Position numbers and translations under genes: made by a program. Positions 1-10,343 of a DNA stretch of 64,000 nt are shown here, in pieces. Below the pieces are notes generated by a model. The model had not been told where the DNA came from. It saw only the letters and a program-made list of their open reading frames with translations, and ran no database searches. The first letter of the stretch is position 1. Each line of letters begins with the position of its first letter. The DNA is from Micromonospora radicis (GTDB lineage: Bacteria > Actinomycetota > Actinomycetes > Mycobacteriales > Micromonosporaceae), in contig NZ_QXEC01000017.1 of NCBI RefSeq assembly GCF_003583405.1, positions 1 through 64,000 on the forward strand. The letters run 5' to 3'.

Positions 1-194
1 ACACCAAGGGCCGACCCCCACACCAGGGGCCGGCCCTTACCCATCCACCCACCCCGGGGCCGACCCTCACCCACCCCCACCCCAGCCCCGCCCACCCCAG
101 CCCCGCCCGGCCGAGCCCCGCCCGACCGAGCGCAGTGGCCTCGGCGGCGCCGAGGTGACCGGTACGCCACCGGACGGCGTCGGCCGCGCTCCGG
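1..194. other. C-rich non-coding start of window
   Basis: No gene is visible. The stretch is C-rich with imperfect short repeats of a CACCCCAGCCCCGCC-like unit around 85-125. A small hairpin (7-bp arms CCTCGGC/GCCGAGG, 139-155) lies downstream of the VOC gene on the minus strand. It may end that transcript, but it is short and has no T-tract. Confidence 0.35.
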
Positions 195-560
195 TCAGGT
201 CGGCTCGGTAGCCGGCGCGAGGAACTCCAGCCGGTTGCCGTGGGCGTCCTCGGTGTGGAAGCGACGCAGCCCCGGCAGCTCCTCGTCACCCCAGATCACC
301 GGGTAGCCGGCGGCGGCCAGCCGGGCGGCGAGCGCGTCGAGATCCGGGCGGAGCAGGGCGGGGTGCGCCTTGCGCGCCGGGCGGAAGTCGTCCTCGACAC
401 CCAGGTGCAGTTCGGCGCCGTGGCCAGTGAACCAGCAGCCGCCGCGAGCCGCGAGGGCCGGCGGTTTGGGCTTCTCAGCGAGGCCGAGGAGGTCGACGTA
501 GTACGCCCGCGAACGGTCCTCGGAACCGCGGGGGCAGGCGAGCTGGACATGGTGGATCAT
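195..560 (-). CDS. VOC (glyoxalase/bleomycin-resistance) superfamily protein
   Basis: A 121-residue single vicinal-oxygen-chelate module. It opens with MIHHVQLACP, whose His is typical of the first metal position. It then has the beta-strand AELHLGVE in the middle and ends with NRLEFL, where the Glu is the usual last metal ligand. Such short VOC proteins act as homodimers in the cytoplasm, as lyases, dioxygenases or binding proteins. Nothing in the sequence tells which substrate it uses. It is transcribed divergently from acnA, so the 170-bp gap carries promoters for both. The family is clear; the function is not. Confidence 0.8.
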   Translation of the reverse strand: MIHHVQLACPRGSEDRSRAYYVDLLGLAEKPKPPALAARGGCWFTGHGAELHLGVEDDFRPARKAHPALLRPDLDALAARLAAAGYPVIWGDEELPGLRRFHTEDAHGNRLEFLAPATEPT

Positions 561-605
561 GGGTACACCTCCCAGCCATACGATGGCAGCGGGTTGCGTT
601 CATAG

Positions 606-624
606 CAAGACGGACGTACGGTTT
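606..624. promoter_or_regulatory. Candidate AcnR operator upstream of acnA
   Basis: CAAGACGGACGTACGGTTT matches 17 of 19 bases of CAAGCCGTACGTACGGTTT, found upstream of acnR at 14315-14333. It lies 105 bp before the acnA start chosen here. In Corynebacterium, AcnR is known to repress aconitase and binds a dyad containing GTAC. The shared site is seen directly; its use as an operator is inferred. Confidence 0.65.
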
Positions 625-729
625 TGTTGAGACCGACGTAGGTAAGTGTCGCCTAAGCACGGCGGCGCCTCGATCGGTGCGACAGACTGCTCAGGACTAC
701 TCACGGTCGCTGGTGTGAAGGAGTACGAC

Positions 730-3567
<2,838 letters not shown>

Positions 3568-3579
3568 GGCACCGACGTT

Positions 3580-3616
3580 CGAAGGGCTCCTTCCCGGCGC
3601 GGGAAGGAGCCCTTCG
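3580..3616. terminator. Bidirectional hairpin terminator, acnA / conservon
   Basis: A perfect 17-bp inverted repeat (CGAAGGGCTCCTTCCCG and its complement) with a 3-nt loop, starting 12 nt after the acnA stop. It sits between convergent acnA and the conservon GTPase gene, so it can stop both. There is no strong T-tract, as is common in high-GC actinobacteria. Confidence 0.85.
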
Positions 3617-3656
3617 GTTCATGCGGGGTGGGTACGGCGCGGCCGCACCCGGTCGG

Positions 3657-4262
3657 TCACTCGACGCCGCGACGGCGCGCGTCCCGGACCTTCATGGCGT
3701 GCTCGACCATGGTGATGAGCACCTCCTTGGCCGACTCCCGCTGCCGGGCGTCGCAGAGCAGCACCGGCACCTCCGGGTCGAGGTTCAGCGCGGCCTGCAC
3801 CTCGTCGAGCCGGTACTGGCGAGCGCCCTCGAAACAGTTCACCGCCACCAGGAACGGGGTGCCCCGCCCCTCGAAGTAGTCGATGGAGGGGAAACAGTCG
3901 GCGAGCCGGCGGGTGTCGGCCAACACCACCGCACCGATCGCACCGAGCGCCAGTTCGTCCCAGACGAACCAGAACCGGTCCTGGCCGGGGGTGCCGAACA
4001 GGTACAGCACCAGGTCGTCGCTGATGGTGATCCGACCGAAGTCCATCGCCACCGTGGTGGTCCGCTTGGTCTCGACGCCGGACAGGTCGTCGATGCCCAC
4101 CCCGGACTCGGTCAGCACCTCCTCGGTCCGCAACGGACGCGTCTCGCTGACGGCGCCAACCAGCGTGGTCTTACCCACCCCGAATCCGCCCGCGACCAGG
4201 ATCTTGATCGCTGTGGGCAGGGCGACCGCGCCCGGCGGCCGCTCAGAGTGCCCGTAGTCCAT
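3657..4262 (-). CDS. cvnD: Conservon GTPase (CvnD-type ATP/GTP-binding protein)
   Basis: A 201-residue small Ras/MglA-like GTPase. It has a P-loop GGFGVGKTT near residue 25, TTTVAMDFGRI as switch I, and LFGTPGQDRFWF as the G3 (DxxG-variant) loop. It also has the VAVNCFEG motif in the NKxD position, where the usual N-K-x-D is changed. It ends the four-gene conservon. Its ATG at 4262 lies inside the end of the DUF742 gene (20-bp overlap), suggesting translational coupling. In Streptomyces, conservon GTPases form membrane complexes with the CvnA kinase, CvnB and CvnC and influence development and secondary metabolism. The frame is open upstream, but MDYGHSERPPG is the conserved start. Confidence 0.93.
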   Translation of the reverse strand: MDYGHSERPPGAVALPTAIKILVAGGFGVGKTTLVGAVSETRPLRTEEVLTESGVGIDDLSGVETKRTTTVAMDFGRITISDDLVLYLFGTPGQDRFWFVWDELALGAIGAVVLADTRRLADCFPSIDYFEGRGTPFLVAVNCFEGARQYRLDEVQAALNLDPEVPVLLCDARQRESAKEVLITMVEHAMKVRDARRRGVE

Positions 4263-4629
4263 TGATAACCGCCTCGAAGATGCTGTGGTCGGGAACGCCG
4301 AGGGTGCTCTGCGGCTCCCGGATCTGTACCAGGTTGCGCGCCACCAGGTCACCGAGCAGGACCCGCACGGTGCCCACCGGCAGGTCCAGGTGTGCCGCGA
4401 TCTCGGCGACGGACTGCATCCGCTGGCACAGGCCGACGATCGCCAGATGCTCCGGGCCCAGCCCGATCTCCGGCGAGACGTCCGTGCGGGTCGCCATCAC
4501 CAGGGAGATCAGGTCGAACGTGCCGGTGACCGGGCGGGCCCGGCCGCCGGTCACCGCGTAGGGACGAACCACCGGGCCGGCATGGTCGTCCACCCACTGG
4601 TGGTCGGCGGACTCTCCCTGCACCGTCAT
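4243..4629 (-). CDS. cvnC: DUF742 protein of conservon (CvnC-type)
   Basis: A 128-residue DUF742 protein. The N-terminal VVRPYAVTGGRARP segment is the family signature. The following part (MQSVAEIAAHLDLPVGTVRV) reads as a winged-helix-like fold: helix, helix, LPVGTVRVLLGDL. It is the third gene of the conservon, 5 nt after the roadblock gene and overlapping the GTPase start. DUF742 partners of conservons are thought to work as adaptors between kinase and GTPase; no enzyme activity is expected. The ATG at 4629 is the only sensible start. Confidence 0.93.
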   Translation of the reverse strand: MTVQGESADHQWVDDHAGPVVRPYAVTGGRARPVTGTFDLISLVMATRTDVSPEIGLGPEHLAIVGLCQRMQSVAEIAAHLDLPVGTVRVLLGDLVARNLVQIREPQSTLGVPDHSIFEAVINGLRAL

Positions 4630-4634
4630 GTGGG

Positions 4635-5057
4635 CTACTTCTCCCCGCTGGTCTGCTCGGCTGATCGTGTCGGCGAAGCGACGTACTTGCCGACCCGGGT
4701 GACCAGCATGGCCATCTCGTACGCGATCAGCCCCACGTCGGCGTCCTCACTGGCCAGCACCGCGAGGCAGGCGTTCCGACCGGCGGCTGTGACGAACAGG
4801 AACGACGACTGCATCTCGATGATTGTCTGCTGCACCTGCCCACCGCCGAACCGCTTCCCCGCGCCTCGGGCCAGACTCTGGATGCCGGCCGCCATCGCCG
4901 CCAGGTGCTCGCCGTCGTCGCGGCTGAGCCCCTGCGACGAGGCCATCAGCAGACCGTCGGCGGACAGCGCGACCGCGTGCTCGGCCTGCTTGACCCGGCC
5001 GACCAGATCGTCCAGCAACCACGTCAGGTCGGCACTCGAAGCCGTCTTCTGCGCCAC
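4635..5057 (-). CDS. cvnB: Roadblock/LC7 domain protein (CvnB-type)
   Basis: A 140-residue roadblock/LC7 protein: LTWLLDDLVGRV opens the fold, followed by HAVALSADGLLMASS and the glycine-rich GAGKRFGGGQVQQT loop. These proteins act as partners or activators of small GTPases, here most likely the CvnD-type protein two genes downstream. Start is a GTG at 5057 with AGAGGA about 7 nt upstream. It lies 88 bp downstream of the kinase gene in the same direction, so the four genes probably form one operon. Confidence 0.93.
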   Translation of the reverse strand: MAQKTASSADLTWLLDDLVGRVKQAEHAVALSADGLLMASSQGLSRDDGEHLAAMAAGIQSLARGAGKRFGGGQVQQTIIEMQSSFLFVTAAGRNACLAVLASEDADVGLIAYEMAMLVTRVGKYVASPTRSAEQTSGEK

Positions 5058-5145
5058 TTCGTCGTCCTCTTCTCCCCCGGCTCATCGCCGTGCTCTTCTG
5101 GGCCCGACCGGCGGACGTGCGGTTCGCCGCACGACCGCAACTCGG

Positions 5146-7725
5146 TCAGGTCGCCTGTTGGTCGGCGTCGTCGGACTCGTCCGCGTCACCTTGCCGACCG
5201 CCACCACCACCGAGCAACCGGGCGGCGTCGGTGCGGCCACGCCGGGTGCCGGTCTGGTACGAACTCATCATGCGTCGAACCTGTTCGGGTTCGCGGATCA
5301 AGTCGTCGTCCTCCTCCGCCGCCTCAGGTTCGGCGCGCAGACCCGGTGCGATGCTGGCCTGCCGGATCCGGACCGGCAGCCCCGACTCGGTACGGCTCGA
5401 CTCGGCCTCGGCGGTGCCACCCGGCTCGCTCGCGCTCGCGACGGGAGTACCGTCCGCGGCCGGGGCGTCGACCGGTTGACCCGCTCGGGTCTCCAGCGGA
5501 CGCCGGGGCATCATGGGCATGTCGTCACCGCCCGGGGTCGAGGTGACCGGAAGGCCGATCGGGATCGTCGGGCCGTCCAGTGCGGAGTGGCCGGGCCGCC
5601 GCCGCGACCGGGTCGGCAGTCCGTTGGCGTCGTCGGCCGACCCCAGATGGATCTCCACCGGTGCGGCCGTGTCGCGCCCCCGCTCCCGATCACCGTCGGT
5701 GCCGGTCTCCGCCGACCGCGGGGCGGGCGGCAGTGCCGGGACGGCGAGGGCCACCGGTGCGGCCGAGCGCTCGGTCGGACCGGCCGGCGCCGACTCGGCC
5801 GCCGACGTCTCGGCGCGCGGGCCGGCGCCGATCTCGGGCTGCTCGGCGCCGTCGACGGCGATCAACGAGCTGGGGATCAGCACCACGGCGGTCGTGCCGC
5901 CGTACGCGGACTCCTTGAGCCGTACCCGCACCCCGTGCCGGTCGGTCAACCGGCTGACCACGTACAGGCCCAGCCGGGACGCGTCGGCGAGGTTGAGTTC
6001 GGAACGGTCCACGATCCGGTGGTTGGCGGCGGCGAGGTCCTCTTCGGTCATGCCGAGGCCGCGGTCCTCGATCTCGATGGCGAACCCGTTGGCGACCAGC
6101 TGCCCGCGTACCTCCACGGTGGTGTGCGGCGGGGAGAACGACAGCCCGTTCTCGATCAGCTCGGCGAGCAGGTGGATGACGTCACCGACGGCCCGGCCGG
6201 CGAGCGACACCCCGCTGATCGGCAGCACGGTGACCCGGGTGTAGTCCTCGACCTCACCGACCGCACCCCGGACCACGTCGACCATCGGCACGCTGCGCCG
6301 CCAGGCCCGGCCCGGCGTCGAGCCGGAGAGCACGATCAGGTTCTCCGCGTTGCGCCGCATCCGGGTGGCGAGGTGGTCGACGCGGAACAGGTCCTCCAAC
6401 TCCTCCGCGTCGTGCTCCCGCCGCTCCATCGCGTCCAACAGGGTGAGCTGGCGGTGTACCAGTGCCTGGGTACGCCGGGCCAGGCTGAGGAAGACCTCAC
6501 GGACCGCCCGACGCAGCTCGGCCTGCTCCACCGCGGTCCGGATGGCCGTCTCCTGCACGACGTTGAAGGCCTTACCCACCTGGCCGATCTCGTCGTCGCC
6601 GAACTGCAACGGTGGCGCCTCCTTGGCGACGTCCACCTGGTCGCCACGGCCGAGCCGCTCCACCACACTCGGCAGGCGCTCGTTGGCGAGCTGGAACGCG
6701 GCGTCCCGCAGCCGCTGCAACTGCTGCACCAGGGCTCGCGCGGTGGTGATCGAGACGATCACCGAGGCGATGACCGCGAGCAGGCCGAGACCGGCGGCGA
6801 GGACCAGTCGGACGATGACACCGATGGCGACCGGCGTGGCCCGCTTGACGATCTCGTCGCCGCCGGCCAGCACCACGTCGCCGATCTCGATCAGCGCGGG
6901 CGCGGTGGCCTCGGTCCACTCCTGGCTGGACAGCGGCAGGCGCGAGGTGCCCGCGCCCAGCATGATCTGGTTCTCCAGGCCAGCCAGCCGCCGGAAGTTC
7001 GGGCCGGCGATCATCTCCTGGTAGCGGCGCTGGTCGGCTTCGGGTAGCCGGACGACCGCCTGCTCGGCGAGGAACTGCCGGGCACCCACCACGCGGGTGA
7101 ACTCGGCCCGCTCGGCCGGGGTGATCCGCCCGGCGGCCAGCACACCGGCCAGCATGGCGTCCTGCTGGGACAGCAGTTCCCGGGCGCGGTTCAGCCGGAT
7201 CAGCTGGGCGGTGTTCTCCGCGACCTCGTCGTCGTCCAGGTTGCCGAGTTCGTCGTAGATCGAGTAGATCGACTCGATCAGCTCGGTGAACGCCTCGACT
7301 GCCTCACTGCGGCCGATGTTGCGCCCGTCGACGGCATCGCGGGTGGCGGGCAGCGCCGCGAGGCCCTGGTTCAGCTCCGCGATCCGCGCGTGCAGATCGT
7401 TGCTGCCGAGCAGGCTGACCTGCCAGTTGTCGGTCGACTCGACGAACTCGGCGGCGAGTTCGTCGGTACGCTGCCGCAGCTGCGTCAGCTCGGCCCGCTG
7501 CGCCTCGTCCGGCCGCCCGAGGTACACCAGCGAGGTACGCCGCTCCAGCTGCAGCTGGAGCAGCAGCGGCTCGGTGGGATCGAACACCCGCACGTCGAGC
7601 GCCTGCACGCCGACGAGGTTGACTCCCTCTCGGACGGTCACCCAGGCCGTGAAGCCCCAGAGCGCCACCAGCGAGGCCAACAGGGCCACGACCTTGGTAC
7701 GCAGATTCGAACTGCGGGAACCCAT
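5146..7725 (-). CDS. cvnA: Nitrate/sulfonate-sensor-like histidine kinase (CvnA-type)
   Basis: An 859-residue membrane sensor kinase. A first membrane helix at about residues 11-30 is followed by a NIT-type helical sensor domain outside the cell to about 290. The second membrane segment is at about 297-330, then HAMP to about 395. The HATPase domain has the N-box ELIENGLSFSPPH near 520 and EDRGLGM near 552. A long Pro/Ala/Glu-rich tail follows, ending in a conserved EQVRRMMSSYQTGTRRGR segment typical of CvnA. No clear H-box with a phospho-His was found, which is usual for this group. It leads the conservon and lies 108 bp downstream of the terpenoid operon in the same orientation, so read-through from that operon is possible. 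Confidence 0.92.
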   Translation of the reverse strand: MGSRSSNLRTKVVALLASLVALWGFTAWVTVREGVNLVGVQALDVRVFDPTEPLLLQLQLERRTSLVYLGRPDEAQRAELTQLRQRTDELAAEFVESTDNWQVSLLGSNDLHARIAELNQGLAALPATRDAVDGRNIGRSEAVEAFTELIESIYSIYDELGNLDDDEVAENTAQLIRLNRARELLSQQDAMLAGVLAAGRITPAERAEFTRVVGARQFLAEQAVVRLPEADQRRYQEMIAGPNFRRLAGLENQIMLGAGTSRLPLSSQEWTEATAPALIEIGDVVLAGGDEIVKRATPVAIGVIVRLVLAAGLGLLAVIASVIVSITTARALVQQLQRLRDAAFQLANERLPSVVERLGRGDQVDVAKEAPPLQFGDDEIGQVGKAFNVVQETAIRTAVEQAELRRAVREVFLSLARRTQALVHRQLTLLDAMERREHDAEELEDLFRVDHLATRMRRNAENLIVLSGSTPGRAWRRSVPMVDVVRGAVGEVEDYTRVTVLPISGVSLAGRAVGDVIHLLAELIENGLSFSPPHTTVEVRGQLVANGFAIEIEDRGLGMTEEDLAAANHRIVDRSELNLADASRLGLYVVSRLTDRHGVRVRLKESAYGGTTAVVLIPSSLIAVDGAEQPEIGAGPRAETSAAESAPAGPTERSAAPVALAVPALPPAPRSAETGTDGDRERGRDTAAPVEIHLGSADDANGLPTRSRRRPGHSALDGPTIPIGLPVTSTPGGDDMPMMPRRPLETRAGQPVDAPAADGTPVASASEPGGTAEAESSRTESGLPVRIRQASIAPGLRAEPEAAEEDDDLIREPEQVRRMMSSYQTGTRRGRTDAARLLGGGGGRQGDADESDDADQQAT

Positions 7726-7833
7726 TACACCGTCCCTGGCCCTGAACTAGTTGATCGGTCGGTCAGGAGTGCGTCAGCACACCGACCCCGGCGCACGCTA
7801 ACAGCGTCACCGCAGCAACTCAAGCGCTCGTGA

Positions 7834-9444
7834 TCATGCCCTGGTCGGCCCCCGTCCACCCCCCGCAGGCAGACCGCCGTCCATGGGCGCGACCGCTTCG
7901 AGAGCCAGTGTCCGCGCCGCGATCACCGCCGCCCGGACGATCAGGTCAGGGCTGTAGAGGTCCTTGTCGTGCCACAGTGGTGGGTGCTCGGTCTGCTCCA
8001 TCCGCAGCAGCCCGAGGGCCCGCCCGATCGCCGCCGACGCCGCCGGCCGCCGGGCGACGGCCAGGACGTGCACCGCGTACGCCGTCTCCTCCGCAGTGGT
8101 CGACCAACGCCCCCAGCCACCGTCGTCGCGCTGGGTGGCCAACAGCCAGTCCACCGCGCGGTCGATCGCCACCCGGGCCACCTCCGGCGCGGCGTAGCCG
8201 GCCAGCGCCAGGACCGCGCAGCAGGTGGCGTAGTAGGGCGAGGCGTGCCAGCGGTCGGCCCAGTGCCCCTCCGGCCGCTGGACCTCGCGCAGCCAGTCGG
8301 CCAGCGCGGCCACCCGAGCGGCGTACCGTCGCCCACCCTCGCCGGTGTGCCGGGCGTGCCAGCCCAGCGCCTCCAGCACGTGGGCGTTGGTGGTGACCGA
8401 CTGTCCGTCCTCGCCGCGCCAGGTGCAGAAGTGGCTGCCCAGGTCGTAGTGGAGCAGGCTGCCCGGGTCCACCGGATGTCCCAGCCGGGCCAACGCGTAC
8501 AACGTGACGGAGGTGGTGTCCGCGTCGGCGGGCAGGCCGGGACCGGTCGCCGCGCCGTCCGGGCCGAGGGCGGCGGCCAGCTCCGTCACCAGTCGCGGCG
8601 CCGGGCGGACCGGCAGCGCGACCCGGCTCAACGTGGCCAGTGTCCAGGACCGCTCGAAGACGGTGATCGGTGTGCAGCAGGGCACCGGCCCACCGTGCCG
8701 GGTCACCACCGCGTCGAGGTACGCCCGGGCGGCCGGTTCGGGACGGCGGCCGTGGCCGAGCCAGGCCGCGGTCGCCGCCGGTGAGGCGCCCACCGCGCCG
8801 TCGACCAGGGTTACCTCGGTGCGCCCGGCCGCAGCCGGGCCGAGTACCTCGTAGGCGTGCCAGAGCTTGCTGGGCACCGGGCGGCCGCCGGCGAGCAACG
8901 CGGTGACCGCCTCGACCCGCCGCCGGTCCACGGGGGGCAGCGCGCGGGGGGCACCGGACAGCGCGGAACCGTCGGCGCCGTGCAGCTCGGCCAGGTGGGC
9001 GTCGATCCGCGTCGCCAGGGCCGGCACGATCAGGTCGGCAGCCGGTGTGTCCGGCCTGGACCCGCCGTCGCCGAGTCGACGACTCAACGCCGCCACGCCG
9101 CGGGTGGCGGCCGTGACAACCTCGGTCCGGGTCGGTCCCGGGCCGGTCGGGTGGGGTCGGACGAGGGCCGCGAGCAGCGCCTCCACCGCACTGGCCGTCG
9201 GCACCAGGGCGTACCCGCCGGCCGGTCCCCAACTGCCGTCCGCGCCCTGCTCCGCGAGGAGGTACGTCAGCCGGTGCCCGTGCCCGTCGAGCCACGGTGC
9301 GTCGGCGACCAGCCGGCCGGTCTCGTACACCGAGTTGCTCACCTGCCCGTACGGCTGGTGGGCCAACTGCCGGAGCACGTCACGCGCCGCGTCCGCCGGG
9401 GTCGCCCCGGGCGCGGTGCCGACCACCGCCGACGGCGCGGTCAC
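7834..9444 (-). CDS. Class II terpene cyclase (prenyltransferase/squalene-cyclase fold)
   Basis: A 536-residue two-domain (beta-gamma size) class II cyclase, which starts cyclisation of a prenyl diphosphate by protonation. The acid motif is PADADTTSV: D307-A-D309-T-T, a DxDTT variant of DxDD that keeps the middle, catalytic Asp. QW-like repeats are present (QRDDGGWGRW near the C-terminus, EGHWADRW). Its GTG start overlaps the class I synthase stop as GTGA, so the two are coupled. Bacterial pairs like this make labdane-type diterpenes (a related operon is known from Salinispora arenicola) or, for some DxDTT-like enzymes, drimane skeletons. The substrate (C15 or C20) cannot be read from sequence. 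Confidence 0.85.
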   Translation of the reverse strand: MTAPSAVVGTAPGATPADAARDVLRQLAHQPYGQVSNSVYETGRLVADAPWLDGHGHRLTYLLAEQGADGSWGPAGGYALVPTASAVEALLAALVRPHPTGPGPTRTEVVTAATRGVAALSRRLGDGGSRPDTPAADLIVPALATRIDAHLAELHGADGSALSGAPRALPPVDRRRVEAVTALLAGGRPVPSKLWHAYEVLGPAAAGRTEVTLVDGAVGASPAATAAWLGHGRRPEPAARAYLDAVVTRHGGPVPCCTPITVFERSWTLATLSRVALPVRPAPRLVTELAAALGPDGAATGPGLPADADTTSVTLYALARLGHPVDPGSLLHYDLGSHFCTWRGEDGQSVTTNAHVLEALGWHARHTGEGGRRYAARVAALADWLREVQRPEGHWADRWHASPYYATCCAVLALAGYAAPEVARVAIDRAVDWLLATQRDDGGWGRWSTTAEETAYAVHVLAVARRPAASAAIGRALGLLRMEQTEHPPLWHDKDLYSPDLIVRAAVIAARTLALEAVAPMDGGLPAGGGRGPTRA

Positions 9445-10343
9445 GACACTCCCCAGAAGTCGGTGGAACGGTAGAAGCCGCTGCTGAACCCGATCTGCCG
9501 GGCCAGGTAGTCCGCCTGCAGCGGGCAGCTCTCGCGCAGCGGCTCCAGCATCCGGCGGGCCTGTGCCACCAACTCCACGATCCGCTGCTCGACCTGTTCG
9601 CGCGGTACGAGCATCAGCGCGTTGAGGTCTCCCCAGCGCAGGTCACGTTCGTACGTGCCGAGGTCGTTGACCAGCCGCAGGATCCGCTGTACCCGGTCGC
9701 TGGCGGCGAGCAGGCCGTCGAGGTTCGCCAGCGTGGCCGGGTCGTCGGTGTGGATCCAGTGCACGACGTTGACCACGGTGCAGGCGAGGTTGTCCGCGTT
9801 GTCCAGGTACTCCTCGAAGCCGGGCAACCGGTCCGGGTGCTGTTTCCAGTCCCACTCCCGGGCCATCGCGGCGAGCACCTTGCGGGTCTCCTCCCGCCAG
9901 CGCCCGCCGTGGGCGGCGAAGGCCGGCACGGCGGCGAGTTCGTCCCGCAACTCGGCGAGGAAGGCGCCCAGCGGGTCCTCGGGTTCCGGCGTACCACCGT
10001 CGGCCACCGCGAGACAGCGGGCGGTCAGCCGGTCGATCTCGTCGCGCGACCGGGCCTCGTGGTCGACCAGCCAGTCCACGGCGAAGCCCCAGAGCACCGC
10101 CCGGTTGGTGATCCGCAGCCGGTCCAGGTCGCACCAGGGGGCGCCGAAGGCGATGGCCATCGCCACGTTGCCGAACAGCGCGGCGTCGAACGGCTTGGCG
10201 GGGAAGAGGTCAGGGTACGACGCGGCGACCTTGGCCAGGTCCCGTTGTCCCTTGGCGGCGAGGGCACAGATGCGCCCCTGTTCGGCGGCCACGGTCAGCT
10301 GGTCGCCGCCGGTCGTCGGCGGCGTCTCGGTGAACGAACTCAC
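9441..10343 (-). CDS. Class I terpene synthase
   Basis: A 300-residue class I terpene synthase, expected to ionise the diphosphate made by the class II cyclase. The second metal motif is clear: NDLGTYERD at N226-D234 fits (N/D)Dxx(S/T)xxx(E/D). The first Asp-rich motif is unusual: VDWLVDHEA (D90, D94) instead of DDxxD. The C-terminal R-Y-like segment is SSGFYRSTDFW. The GTG at 10343 was chosen because it overlaps the P450 stop as GTGA and opens MSSFTETPP; the frame is open far upstream inside the P450 gene, but that is only overlap. It sits between P450 and class II cyclase in one operon. No prenyl diphosphate synthase lies in the operon. Confidence 0.82.
   Translation of the reverse strand: MSSFTETPPTTGGDQLTVAAEQGRICALAAKGQRDLAKVAASYPDLFPAKPFDAALFGNVAMAIAFGAPWCDLDRLRITNRAVLWGFAVDWLVDHEARSRDEIDRLTARCLAVADGGTPEPEDPLGAFLAELRDELAAVPAFAAHGGRWREETRKVLAAMAREWDWKQHPDRLPGFEEYLDNADNLACTVVNVVHWIHTDDPATLANLDGLLAASDRVQRILRLVNDLGTYERDLRWGDLNALMLVPREQVEQRIVELVAQARRMLEPLRESCPLQADYLARQIGFSSGFYRSTDFWGVS

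Noticed and set aside
4285..7047. A 920-codon open frame antisense to the conservon
   Set aside because: It runs across four real genes on the other strand and has low-complexity composition with no family match.
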